In this document: piece by piece, positions 1 to 12,000 of the stretch
How positions within the stretch are numbered: the first letter of the stretch is position 1
Layout: each line of letters starts with the position of its first letter
Assembly: GCF_000499385.1 (NCBI RefSeq)
Contig: NW_013654529.1
Span: 124,001 to 188,000 of the forward strand
Direction: 5' to 3'
Origin: Eimeria necatrix
Lineage: Eukaryota > Apicomplexa > Conoidasida > Eucoccidiorida > Eimeriidae
DNA: 64,000 nucleotides
Notes under the pieces: model-generated
What the model saw: the letters and a program-made list of their open reading frames with translations, nothing else
Database searches by the model: none
What the model was told of the DNA's origin: nothing
Program-made: the position numbers and the translations under genes

Positions 1-1844
1 ATGCTTCTGCTTTTCGTCGATCACATTGAACCGTCCGCTTGAAGAGGCGAGTAGACAACCTTGTCATGGCGCTTTATGTTGCTTTCTCCAGTGTGGGCGT
101 GCAAGATGTCAGCAATGAACGTTTCTGCATGAATTTGGCGGCAGAGCGCCCTCTGTACTAGCGCCTGCAGTAGTGCTTTGCTGTGAAAGTGACATACGCA
201 CTGTTTAGCGCTTGCCTATCCACCAGCTATGCTGGGTTCAACAGGTATGTCAGTCTGATGCTTATGTGTTAAAAGTACCTTGGGAAGTAGCCCAGGACTC
301 GAACTTGATTGCGCTAGGGCGCTTTCAGGGCTTAGTTCCCGTCCAGATTCCGCTGTGGCTGATGCCAGGGCTTTGGGGGATTCTATTGACCAAATTTTTC
401 GGCTTATGCCCAGGGAAAACACGGCTGCTAAGCGCACAGTTCACTACTGACTTTCAACTGGCTGTGAGGAGAAAATTCTGCAGCGCATGTGTGGTGTCTC
501 GGGCGTGTCTAAGTCGTTTATTAGGAGCTGGGGCCGCTTGCTTATCGAATTTGGTAACTGTAGCAGCCTGGTTCGATCAGCTGCTGGCACTTGAACGGCG
601 ATACACTGCTGTAGAGAGGTTGTGAACTGAACTGCGCAAGAATGTAGTGAGGAGCAGCTGTTGCTCACTCTGCGCACAGTCTGAGGAGTCTACCATGATT
701 TATTTAGCTGTTGCACTTTTGAACTTACTCAAGCATGCGTACCAGTGGAGTCACAAGGACGCAACATAGGCAGCCGTTGTTTTTCGAGGAGGTGATGCCG
801 TCAGGTAATTAGGTGTGCTGAGTGTGTAACTAGCGCTGTGTTCCTGATAGGAGTGTCACCCTGTGGTGTGCCTTCATGTCCGTAAGCAGGATCAAGTACC
901 TTCTTCTCTACCATTTTGTCGCGAGCACCTATGCAAGAAACAAAGGGAGGTGCTGAGAGTCCCTCTTGCGCTCTTGATTGCCTCCACCAGCACATTATTT
1001 GCGCTGGGGCGGAGATGCGTAATGAGCACAATACCGCGGCTTCTAAGCGCTGAGCTGCAAGCATACAGTCTGTGCATTCAGTCTGGCAAGCACTGGGATT
1101 TTAGGTGTCCGAAAATCGTGGCGATTCTCGCCACGGGTGGTCATGTTCTCACGGGAAGATGCCGAGAACAACACCCTTGGCATGCGTCGCATCGGCATTA
1201 GAGTTCATCTCTACAAACCGTTTACATCAGTAATTCAGATACACGCACTATCAATTTTTGAAAAAAAGACAGTTTCTCTGATGGTCTTCACCTGTGGGGC
1301 CACTGCGTTGTGGTGCGAGCACGGCAGTCACACTCGGCAACGGTTAACTGGAACCGAAGTTGCTCTCCCCCAACTCCTCCTTTTTCTTGCTTTTTCTTAT
1401 TCGGAATAAACGTTCATTTCTGTACTGCGGAGTTTGAACTCACAATTGCAGGTTTTGGCCTTTTCGCGCCCTCTCAGGCTCGCGCACCAGTAGTTGTCCA
1501 TCGACAGCATGACCGGCGCCTGAAAAGTTCGCTACAATGTGTTCGAAAGGCTCCTAAGCTGAAAAGCGTTAATAATATCTTAAACTGCAAACGAATAGCA
1601 GCTTAACACAACCGCAGTCAACACATTGGTGCTGCATTGTTTCTCCTGATCAGCGCACATTTCAGAACCCGCCAGTTACCGCCCCAGCAGTTTACTCAAT
1701 GTCAGCTCAGCACGGAATTACAACCGGAGTCTCGGTGCCTCCATCTGAGGCGGCCACTGGCTTCTGTGGAGTTTCCCCAGGTTCCCTTCGTTCTAGCACA
1801 AGCTGAAGGTTGAAAAGCAACACTTTGATCACTAGAACCAGCTG
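1..1844. other. No gene recognised
   Basis: Short overlapping open frames occur on both strands (longest 137 codons, 212-625 +), but none shows a conserved motif, a consistent splice pattern or low-complexity coding bias. It could hold the 5' UTR or upstream exons of the orphan gene starting near 1845. I see no tRNA or repeat here. Confidence 0.5.
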
Positions 1845-3457
1845 ATGGCGATGTTGCAGGGCAACAGCCTGACAGTGACAGCCACTGGAGATCAACTAAG
1901 AGCTTATCCACATAGAAATCTTTGCAAGGATTCCGGGGGCAGACAAGGACGACAGCCAGCTGCAGGGCCTGGGGAGTTCTCTCAGCAAGACAGAGCTTCC
2001 CATTTTCAGCCGAAGTGCGCTCAACGACGTCCCAAAGAGATAAAGTCTGATACAGCCTGGAATCCACATTTTTTGGAGACAAACCCTCTCAACACGGCGC
2101 CTCTGACGTTGCCGCAGACCCCTTCAGCGGGAATTTTGAAGTCATCAAACGCGAAGGCGCCGGCCGCTAAAGCAGATACAAGCACAGAATCATTTCGCGA
2201 CCATTCCATGTTTTTTGAAGCTTCAAATATTTTCCATTGCGGACACATTCCACGTGTTTCTGGCAAGCCTGTGCCAGTGGCAGAGTGCACCAAACCACAA
2301 TGCGGAGCCACGGCATCTTCTCCCGTAAAACAGTGTCGCTCTCGACACAGCAGTGAAGCGAGAGGCGTTTATCAGAGAGCCCAGCTCACTCGGCGAAGTG
2401 CTGATGACGAAAACTCCGTGCAGAAACCGGAAAAAACCTGCAGAGCGCGGAGCCCACAGCGGCCGCTGCATTTTGGCCTTTTCTTTTACAGCGCTGTACA
2501 TTTCGTTGTCCTGCTGCTTCAGGAAGCACAGGGTATCGTCACTTTATGCTTGTGGCAGATCTTGCAAAAGCTCTTGCTGCTCTCGAATAACCTGCTCTGC
2601 CATTGTAGTTTCGGACTGAACCTGGTTGCCGTGGGTCTTCTTCGGAAGTTTCATGACGGTGACGGGGGGATTGCAGTCTCCCTTCGCGCGTTTGCAAGAC
2701 TTTTGCGGATGTTGGGGAATTTAATGGAGCGCACTGCGGCCACGGCTCTTGCCGCAGAGTCCAGAGCTGCCTCGAAGATGCTGGCAGCACGCAGGGCAGC
2801 TATCAAGACCGCAGCAGTAGTTGGCTCAAAGTGGACCACCCTGGCTACTTGGGTGACGACACTGCCCTACCCCGCCTCCGCAGAATCAGTTCGGACGAAG
2901 AAGCAAATGAGGGCCCTGCGGGGTGCAGCTGACAGTGATGGAAACTTGCCATTAACACCTGAGGAAGCGCTTGCAACGGGTGATGCAGAGATATCACAGT
3001 AGAATTACAAACCAGGGAAACAAAATGGCTAACGCAGTTTCATGCACGATAAACGGAGATGGGAGTATCTTGAGAGCATTGCGCAGAAGATGCACACTGT
3101 TTTGTTTTTTCAGCTTGCGACTTGTGGGCCTCTATGCACCTCGAGACGCCCTCCAAGCATCTTAGTGTTCTTGAGTTTCAGGATCTTCTCCGGAAGCGCT
3201 TCTTGGTGAAAGACGGCCTCCTGTACTTGGTTCCAAAGGACCGTGCTAACGAGCTTGAAGCACCACCAGCAACAGCAGCAGTGACACGAAGGGGAGGATT
3301 GCAGCAAATAATGTCCTGGGCTTTTCTGCCACAAGGCAATGAGCCGTATTGCACTAAGCCTTTCAGTTTAGCGGTCTACGCCATGCTACAGAAAGCCCAT
3401 TCGGCTTACAGCGCATATGCCACGGTACTGTCAGCTTCACTTCTATCTTTGCGATAA
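1845..3457 (+). CDS. Orphan protein, two exons
   Basis: Product not recognised. The first exon is an open frame from the ATG at 1845 (a second Met two codons on) to a donor at 2979/2980 (ACG G|GTGATG). The intron of 134 bases ends in a strong polypyrimidine acceptor (TTTTTTCAG) at 3113. Phase is kept, and exon 2 (3114 on) carries the sensible segment FQDLLRKRFLVKDGLLYLVP, followed by a helical stretch ending KAHSAYSAYAT. The frame then either stops at 3457 or splices at GCC ACG|GTACTG near 3424. Exon 1 is Ser/Ala/Arg-rich with one hydrophobic stretch around residues 205-250 and no signal peptide. Unspliced, the first frame would stop at 3002. The start is uncertain, and antisense frames over exon 1 (1702-2790) are shorter and featureless. 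An orphan coccidian protein is the safest description. Confidence 0.5.
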
Positions 3458-4403
3458 CAACAGTGGCACAACAGCTGCAGCACATACAGCAGCAGCACAT
3501 ACCACAGCACAGAACCAAAGAACTGCACCCTGTGCCATGGCTTTCACGGCAAATGCGACAAAAGATGCCGCTACATTTTTATGTGTACCCTAGCGCGTAC
3601 TAAATGAATAAGCTGAAGGGCTCAGGGTGGAGCAGCAGGAGACCCACAGTTGCTGTGTTACTCAGCCCATTTGTAAGTGCTATTTTGGGTAATTGCTACC
3701 TTTGATGCCGCCAATACTGTTGATTAAGCTCTACTGGCCCATATCCGGGTTTATCCACGTGTGTTGCTACGCTTGTGCTGTTGCGTAGGTGCTTGGGCGG
3801 AAGTTTCGTGCTGCTTGCGGGCTTGCCGTCGCCGCAAGCTTCAATGTCACTTCGCGTATCTGGAAGATGTTACGCCGGTTGCTTCAATGTGCGCTACCAA
3901 GCTTCGCTTTTCAGTCTTTCTGAACTAACAGTGCACAGACGGCGGATGCCGCACCACTGCTGCAGAGTGCACCGTCACCTCTGCCTTTGTTGAAATGCCC
4001 GCATCTGAGGGCTGCAGTTCGGTTTCGAATGCTTGAAACATCGGCCGCCAGACTTTGTTCCCAGCGTTACTTGAAGATTACTATGTGTATCCTTTTGCTC
4101 TGCTGGTTGTTTCTTCTTTAGGACACTGTGTACACGAAGACAGGGATCGGAATTAGAAGCAAAATAAGAAGTAAGGCCCGGGAGATGCGCCGTGCAGTGT
4201 TGGGTGGCTCAAGTCATTGACCCCCATGTTTTTCCGCTAATTTTTTGACGCGGCTAGCTTGAGAGACAACTGGTCAGGGAAGGCTCAAGGTGACAATCTG
4301 ACCTTTCGAAATCCACACCGTTCCCTGCTCGAGGGCAGCAGTATTGGATCAGGGAGGGCATCAGGTTTGGACCAGGCTGGAGCCAACTTTGTTGGAATCG
4401 ATG
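3458..4403. other. Intergenic, nothing recognised
   Basis: Only one short plus-strand frame (72 codons, 3775-3993), Cys/Arg/Leu-rich and without conserved features. This lies between convergent genes (orphan gene on +, small gene on -), so it is probably two 3' UTRs and spacer. Confidence 0.45.
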
Positions 4404-4919
4404 TCACATTTTCTTCTCGTTTTTAGAGAGTTTGTTGCTGATGTCGCCAAAAATTTGTGTGAAGGTAAAATGCAGCTCTTGGAACTTCCGCGGGAGGCCG
4501 TATTTGCTTTGTGACGTAAGAACAGAGAACACGAAACGGCCCGTTGTGACAGTGCTGTTTAACGAGCTTACGCCATCAAACTGGGTTTTCTTCACCTAAA
4601 AAAAGCTGGAGAAACATCGTGCTCTCAGAATAGATCGGCAAAACATTCACTGCGAGCTCGACCCAACTTCCCCTCACTGTGTAACGTAACGAAATGGTAG
4701 AATGATGGCACCATTCTGGTAGTCGTAATATTGGAAAAGAACCTTGAACTCGCCCTGGAGAGTGAAGACGTCTTGCATTTCTGTGGAGCGTGGGACCTGT
4801 GTACCACGCTGTGCTTTGACAATACAGAAGGTCTGCCTCGGCTCTGCCCACAAGACATGAGAGGTCGGGGAAACGCCGAAGGGCTTCGCTCGTAGCAAGA
4901 GAGGCAGTAGCCAAGTCAC
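4404..4919 (-). CDS. Small hypothetical protein, two exons
   Basis: Not recognised with confidence. On the minus strand an open frame from the ATG at 4919 reads through FKVLFQYYDYQNGAIILPF, a globular beta-rich sequence, to a donor TAC|GTTACA near 4680. An acceptor with a T-run (TTTTTTTAG, near 4587) resumes in phase with VKKTQFDGVSSLNSTV, then SKYGLPRKFQELHFTFTQIF, and stops at 4404. The joined product is about 140 residues without signal peptide or membrane segment. Aromatic and acidic patterning suggests a folded domain. It may be only the C-terminal part of a longer gene, since upstream exons could lie above 4919. Resemblance to coccidian immune-mapped-protein-type domains crossed my mind but I cannot support it from memory. 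Confidence 0.45.
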
Positions 4920-5023
4920 GGAGTGAGGCTCACCTAGCCTCGTGCCTTGCCCTCGCTAGTCTGAACCTTCGCCTGTCTGGCCAACGTAGGCTTGTGGCTA
5001 CCTTCAGCTAGTGAATCCTTGGA

Positions 5024-5070
5024 TGGGAGTTAGAGCATTCACTGGATCCCTGTGGATGCTCTAACTCCCA
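5024..5070. repeat. Perfect 15-bp inverted repeat
   Basis: TGGGAGTTAGAGCAT at 5024-5038 is followed after 17 bases by its exact reverse complement at 5056-5070. It could form a stable hairpin on either strand. It lies between the small minus-strand gene and SEY1, outside any coding frame I accept. Confidence 0.85.
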
Positions 5071-5758
5071 CTAGTTCTCTAACCCGGTCCCGATACGTCA
5101 TCCCTGAGCGCCTTCAAACTACAAATGAATTCCCTCGGACGCGAGCTTGGTGAACCTGAGCTGGAGCCATAAGGTAGACCCCGTGATTTGAATATAGACG
5201 AACCACGTAGTTTGTCTTGAAAATGAATCAGTGGAACATGTAACTAGCTCAGACCGAAAGGTGTTGTAAATACTAGGGCAAATGCCACAAATCCCATGTG
5301 GGAAGAAACTATCACCTTAAGGCTTGTCCAGGCGTATTCTATATAATACTGCGCACGTTCACTTATACTAGACGTACAGACAACGATGGGCTGCGCCAGC
5401 TACTAGATTCCAGGCTGGCCTGTTAAACCATTAACCTCTATCTCTACTGCCTCCCTAGTAGGCACCTGAGATGAAAAGCCTCCGACAAAGGCCCACAGGC
5501 CTCACGGCCTCACGCTGTCTGACAAAGACAGAAAAACCAGCACCATATGTATTCTCCTGGATGTGGAAATGCGGTGCAGAGCAAACAACTACCATTTAGC
5601 ACACATCCCCGGTAAGCTTAAAAAATTATCATTAAACAGCGCGGGTCTATACAAAAATGCATCGTTTGCATGCTGCTGTACGTGTAAACGGAAATTAAAG
5701 TCATTGCAGCAGGTGCAGAGACGAGGTGATTTCATCACCTCGCTGCTTTGCGATGCCA

Positions 5759-5784
5759 GTGGCAGCAGAAGCTTCTGCTGCCAC
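5759..5784. repeat. 26-bp perfect palindrome
   Basis: GTGGCAGCAGAAG is immediately followed by its exact reverse complement, centred on the AAGCTT site, with no spacer. A second stem (CGAGGTGA, 5-base loop, TCACCTCG; 5722-5742) lies 17 bases away. Both are beyond the stop codon of the possible alternative SEY1 terminal exon (5858), so on the minus strand they would lie in its 3' UTR. Confidence 0.85.
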
Positions 5785-5857
5785 ACCGTCTGCAACAGCA
5801 AAAGCCGTTTCTTGTGCTGCTTCTGGCTGTGCGTGTCCTCTATGCAATGTGCCAGTA

Positions 5858-5968
5858 TCACTTGGACTGGACGTGCTTAGCGACTTTCTCCTTCAGCTCC
5901 GCCACCTCATCGCGCTCCCTGCAGCATTGTGACAACTGCGAACGCAACTCGGTAGTTACACAGCTTGG
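5858..5968 (-). CDS. Possible alternative terminal exon of SEY1
   Basis: On the minus strand, an acceptor GCAGCAG followed by CCA AGC opens a 36-residue frame containing RDEVAELKEKVAKHVQSK and a TGA at 5858-5860. It is in phase 0, the same phase as the donor at 6215/6214 that ends the SEY1 membrane exon, so it could replace the exon at 6016-6090. The peptide has strong amphipathic, coiled-coil character, unlike the Pro/Lys-rich alternative. It could equally be non-coding sequence with a chance frame; a 36-codon frame is short. Confidence 0.35.
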   Translation of the reverse strand, partial: PSCVTTELRSQLSQCCRERDEVAELKEKVAKHVQSK

Positions 5969-6015
5969 CTGCTGCAATGCTAGTATGCTAGCTAGGCTAA
6001 CCTATTTGGGGTAGC

Positions 6016-9000
6016 TTACTTAGGCTTGCGAGGAGACTTGGACTCCCCTGCAGGCGGAACGGTAATGCCTCGTCCAGCGAGTCCACTGGGCTGTACCACC
6101 ACCAAAGCAAGACAAGGGAATGCAATGACAATGAAGCCTACCTGGAAGACCGAAAACGAAATTGCTATACAAGCCCCGGCTCTATAACTGCGCTAAAATA
6201 GGCTACAGGCTTACATCCATCAAGTCTGTTGCTCTCTTGAGCAACCCGTATAGGAACGGCTGCAGCAGGAGCCGAACTAGTTGCGTCATGTGTTTGGCGC
6301 TGTTAGTGGCAATCCCCATCTGGCCGCTGACGAGGACCGCAGCACCCAGAAGCAGCCCAAGCAGAAGAAGAGGCAGTATCAGCCAGTTGCTGGTAGCAAA
6401 AGACACCACCATTCCTATTTCATTCCACCCAAGACAGATAAGCAACAGCCAACCCCACAGAGGAACAGAACGCCAGGAAGCCCCACTGCCACAGCGCTGT
6501 TGCAGCAGCTGGGCCTCGCGGCACTGCTGTTGCATCGACGCGACTGCTCTCCTCTGTATGGCTTGCTCAGATATGGAATCTATGAGCGGTCTATAGAAGG
6601 CAGCGGGCATTGGCTGCTTTTCGTTGGTGGCGTGTGCCTGTGCTGCAGCGTCCGTCTGTTTCCCCGTCTCTGTCTCTCCAGCAGCGGCTTCCAGGGTGGG
6701 AGAAGAGAGAGAGAGCCGTTCTAACTGCATCTCGCGTAGTGTGGGAATAAGCACTGCGAAACACACCGCAGTAGCCCTTGGCCGTACACCACTAGCATGC
6801 CCCTAAAACCTCAAGCTGTTGTCACACAATCTCGCACCACTGCACATCCCCCAAACCTAAATACGTCTCTACAACCAATTCTGAAATTCTTAAGGGGATA
6901 TACGTGGGCACTGACAGAGCGCCTGGGACTTGGCTGTCAAGAACAGGGACTGAAGTTTCTCCGCGGAGAGTACTTCCCACCGTCTCGGCTGATCATCTTC
7001 ATCAAAGGCGAAAAACATTGTGAACCTATGAGGCACAGAGGCAGGCACGATAACGAAACAGTGAGCCCACTAATCATAATATGATAGATGCAAGCATGGA
7101 GAGGGCATGGATCGGATGGAGAGATCAAACGTAGTAGGACATATTCGGAACAAGCAGGGCGATCCACATGAGAGACAGTCGCTATATAATACACCGCCAA
7201 GAACGGCCGGGATTTTGAAATGGAAACACATAATCGACACAAAGGGCCTAAATCGAGTGCGCAAGCAACAACAGGGAATGAAGAAAAACACGTCAATCGA
7301 CCCATCGAAACTCCAACCAAAATGGCGAGCTAAACCGATGAAGATACGGATCCCTGGATCTCCTTCCCACCTTTCAGTTACATAAACATGCAGTGTTCCT
7401 GCAAGCTTCGAAAGGGAAGTTCTAAGCTGCCACAGAGCCACGACTCGGCAGCGAACTGCAAACTCAGCAACCCATGCAGCTCCTGCTGCGTCTGCGCCCG
7501 CCTCGTCAGTGTCAACATCAAGTCCCCGTGCAGCCGCACCGAAGTGAGCAGCACAAACCGTTGCGTTTGCTGCAGCCCGCCCTCGGCAGACTTCCCAGAA
7601 AGCCGGGGGAGAAAAATCTGATGGAAGAAAACAAAATCACACGGGAAACAATGTAATCCCACTATATGGTAATACAACAGCTGATGATTCTGCAACTACT
7701 GCTGCCGCAGAAGCGGCAGGTAAAGATGAATACCGCAGCTGCAAGGCACTTTAGGCCAACCCACCACGGGCTGAGAGCAGAGCGTCAATGCCCGTAAAGC
7801 CATCAGCACACTTCTCCTGTGCAAGTGCCACAGCAAAAACACACCCCTTGAATAAACGCTACTCCTCACAACTAAAGCCTTGACAGTAAACCTGAATCTG
7901 CAGGGTGAAGCACGAGAACACAAAACATCTGCATAAGGGGTGAAGACTGACGGCAATGGCCTCATCCAAAAATTTTTGCTGGTTTTCTCGGATGGCCTGC
8001 ACCTCTTGCTGCATCTCCTCTGTCAATTCACAAACAAAACACACGTGCTTCAGCCAAATATATGCACAACCTAACAGCAACGATATGAGCACATACTGGA
8101 GGCATTTAAGAAAGAAGCTGATGCATGTGCCGCAGGTGCATTCAAAGCTGTTAGAAACAGCCGCGCGGATGAGAAAAACAACACAAACACAGGAAGAGAG
8201 ATGCACGCTGCAGAAAAACACAAGAGCCAAAGGCAGGCGGGTCGCGACAAGGGAGCAATAATTGATAAGTTGGAGTGGGACTAGCCACACAGATAGGGAG
8301 AGCGATACAGCAGTATGCAGCACGCGCCGGATGCCAGATGTAAGTGCTCCTCACGGCGCAGCGAATCAGCGATGAGACTGGAGGGGAAATGAAGACGATC
8401 GCCGCTCTCCACTTCAATGCTGCATTCTTCACTGAAGGCCTCAAAGTCCGCAGTCGCGGCAGCAATCGCCCCAGCACTACGAGTGCAAACGCAGCAGCAA
8501 CCTACCATCTGGGAATGTGAAATACGTGCATGAATGCTCACTATACCATATGTCTGCAGCGTGACTGCAACGAAAGCAGCGACTGCTACAGAAATTGCAG
8601 AGTAGGAGGCCTTTCCGTACCTTCTCTTACGGAAAGCAGCCCAGGCTTCAAGCATCAGCTCACCCTTCGCCTGCAGGTGTAGAAAAAGGAGCAACAGCAG
8701 TGCGCCATACTCCGGGCATGTCACTGGAGCCCTCTGTCTGCTATCAAGCGCCGCCTTAAAGTGCTGTTCCCAATGGTCCTATACGTTGCGTACTGTCATT
8801 CAGAGCTCACCGACGCAGCACTGTTCCTCGGATCCCTCGTGTAGGCCTCCCTGTTGCAGCAGCAGCAGTAAAACACCGCTCTCGATCGTTTCAAGGCACA
8901 CGATATACAACACTGCAGAAGAATGCTTGCAGATATCCCTTCTCACAGCTGCAGCTACTGTGACGCTGCGGCTGTTGTAAGTGCTGCAGTTGGTAGGGGT

Positions 9001-12000
9001 ACGAGCAAGCGGTGTCGGCGTTGCGCATAGTGCTAAATCTGCAGTTGCCTGCAAATGATGATATTTCTGCAGAAGCCTACAGCAGTTGATGCTGTCTGCG
9101 CTGCAAACGCTGTCGTACCTAAGTGCGTCCTTGTACTTCCGCGCAATTCGAGCTCGGGCTTCAGAAAGCTGCGAGTCTACAATTGGCTTCAGAGTGGAAA
9201 TAAGGCTGAGCCACCAAAAATGAACCAAATGACAGAAACAAGAGGAAGAACGACACAACAGGAATTTCAGCGACTATGGCACAGGAAGTAGCAGCAGTGG
9301 CAACAGAAAAACCAGAGCTACGAAGAAGGCAACGGCAATACTGGAGCAGCAGCTGACGCATCGATGAGCTCCGTCTTGACACTTGTGCAAATCTTCTCCT
9401 GATACCGCGTGGCCTGTGACAGGTATTGTGCTGCATATGCAACCACATGGCACTAAAAACTGTAACGTCAGAAATATCGGGCGCAGAACGCGCCGGCATT
9501 TTCTTCTAGCGACACAGACAGGCAGATAATGCGGATGGTTGTGACAGAGGAGCAGAGAAAATACATACAAGTGCAGTGACTCACTTAATGCATCCTGCAC
9601 GATAGTAGTCATCTCCTTCTTTATTGCTGCTGTGTCTGCTGCCGTGGGTTTCAAGTACTGCTGCTGCAGAGCGGCAGCACGGGAAGCCGCCATTTGCAGT
9701 GCCTGCTGCTTCAAGTCCTGGCATCGGTAGATCGCAAGCATTTCCTTCTGATTTGGAATATCCAGATGAGACTGCTGCTTTATTGTCTCCTAAACAGCAA
9801 CAGTAGCAAAAGCAGCCGTTCCTATGGTTATTAAACCAGACAAATTCTAGTGCGTCTACACCTTTCATTATGAGATCACGTTGTTCTTGCTGTAGCCTTT
9901 TCTTGTCATGTAGGCTTGCGTTTGCTATGAATTGTGCTACCGCCCCTGCTGCTGCTATTGAAACTGCTCTCTATGTAGTGGTTTCGTCCTTACCCAGATA
10001 TTCTTCGCATACGCACCGAAGCCGTCGGCCGGAACGTTACGAGTGTACGACTTGGGGCTAAATTCGTTTGCCCATCTGCGAAAGGAAGACAAACAGCATT
10101 AGAAAATGCACGCAGCAGCACTGATGCTGGACACAGCTATAGAAAAGGCTGAAGCAGTGCAAAAATGTGGGTTTGTAGAATTTGACACTGGCGTTCACTC
10201 CGTCACGCAAGCAGGGTACATAAGCAATGCCAGTGCACACCCCGTCTGTCATGGCTGCTGCTCCTTAGGCAAACTAGAATTCCAAAGATGCTACCGCTGA
10301 CGCGACGCAACCAGTTTCTTAGTGCTGCAGTACCTGGTTCTGAGCCTAATGACGTCCTTTTCGAACTCTTCCGGAGCGAGTAGTTTGTGTGCTAGTCCCA
10401 CGACCTCAACTGTGAAGAAATCCTCAGCCGATCTGTCAGCTGCAGAGTCAGGCTGAGGAAGAAAAATGCACAATTCTAACGCTGCCGGCCGTTGCTGCTG
10501 CTGGGGCCTGCAGCTGTTGCTTGGGTAGAAGATGTGCAGCGTTCCCTCCACAGGGTACTTCGAGAAATGGATTGAGTCCGGTCACCACTAAATAGCAATT
10601 AACCGCCATGTGAAAGTGTTGCAGCAAGGAAAGCAGTGAAAAATGAAGCACAAGAGGTACCTTCTCGATTTCACTCCAGATTTTATCCACGTAGTCCTTC
10701 ACAATCCTTTCCTTCATAACATCTGTCCGCACAAACAAACTTGTATAACAATAGGTCACAAGCCTTTCAGCGTACACAAAGCAAAACGCAGCAAAATCAA
10801 TACAATGGCAGCACGGAAGGCAATACTACCAACATCAGCAGCAACACACCTTCAGGGACGATGGTTGGTGCCCAGTCGCGCACAGCGAAGAGTAGAATCG
10901 TTTTAGGAGCGCTGTGAATATCACAAGGAAGATACACATGCATGAACGAATTTCAGCTGGCCTACGGGTAAATTTACGCCAAGTAAAGACAGAATGGCTT
11001 AGAGAAAACGTAAACCAGGAGACACTCCCGACCATGTGAAAACAAAAGCAACAAAAACAGGTGAGGTGCTTACGGACAAGCACTAAGACTACGCCACAAA
11101 GCACACAGCTGGTACATTCATTTTCCTCATTAACCACAAAAAAGGCCACCGATGGGCACAAGCAGGCAAACAAGTCGAATCAGTCTAGGACAACGAAGAA
11201 CGTAGTCGGGAAAAGACTTGCAGATGACAAATGGACCATGGAAGATACACAGAGAAACAAATAGACGAATACGAAAAAAGGGAGATGAAGCTTAATTAAT
11301 TTATACATGGCAAAACTTGACACAAAAACGAAAGTGGAGGAGAAAAACCCCAAAGAGGACAGGAAATGCCCAGCAGAAAGCACATAACCGTGTTCACTGC
11401 GTCTGGTGTCTCGTGTGACAGATTGGGCACAAGGCCCACTCGTCCTGGCGCATGAAAAGTTCCAGGTTAGCCTCCATAACAGTCTTTAGAAGGCCAAAGC
11501 CGGAACCAGTGTGACAGCCAAGCGCCGAGCAGCTGATGTTCACAAGGAGACAATCCGCCAGGGCAAGAGCAAACAGGGAGAAAAAATTCTCGTATGTCTG
11601 TCGTCGGTCTCCCCGTTCACGCGAATCCAGGCCCTCAACATCCAGTATCAGCACTGGACGCTGCAGAGTCAAACTGTCGCTGCTTTTGCTTTCGCCGCCG
11701 CTGTTGTCATCGCTGTTGCTAGTGCTGTTGCCGCTGCTTGCACCATGGAGGTTATCCCGCCCTACCCACAATCCCTTCGTGGTCTGGCTGTAGCCCTTTT
11801 GGGCATCCATCACCTGAAAGCTGCATCCGAATAGAGAGTTCATCAGCGTGCCTGCACATTCACGTAACAGAAAAGCAAACCCTGCAACCACTACATCAGT
11901 AGAAGCAAATCCAACAGCTGCAAGAAGAACACCCTCCAACTCCCCGAGCCCCAGGATGATGAGGGTGACGCAATACCGTTTCAGGGGAGCAAAAAACAGT

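Larger units (their letters stand above)
4920..5857. other. Intergenic with inverted repeats
   Basis: No convincing gene. It holds a perfect 15-bp inverted repeat (5024-5038 / 5056-5070), an 8-bp stem with a 5-base loop (5722-5742) and a 26-bp perfect palindrome (5759-5784). The last two lie just downstream, on the minus strand, of a possible alternative SEY1 terminal exon, so part of this is probably SEY1 3' UTR. Confidence 0.5.

Noticed and set aside
1702..2790. Minus-strand frames opposite the orphan gene
   Set aside because: They are shorter, mutually out of frame and lack splice connections, while the plus frame links to a second exon by a strong acceptor.
9790..9993. Open frame inside a SEY1 intron that could be read as an exon containing GAVAQFIANASLHDKKRLQQ
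   Set aside because: Including it would separate NVPADGFGAYAKNIW from DIPNQKEMLAIYRCQ, which are adjacent in SEY1 proteins, and would need a 23-base intron. Direct splicing 9994 to 9789 is phase 0 and restores the family order.
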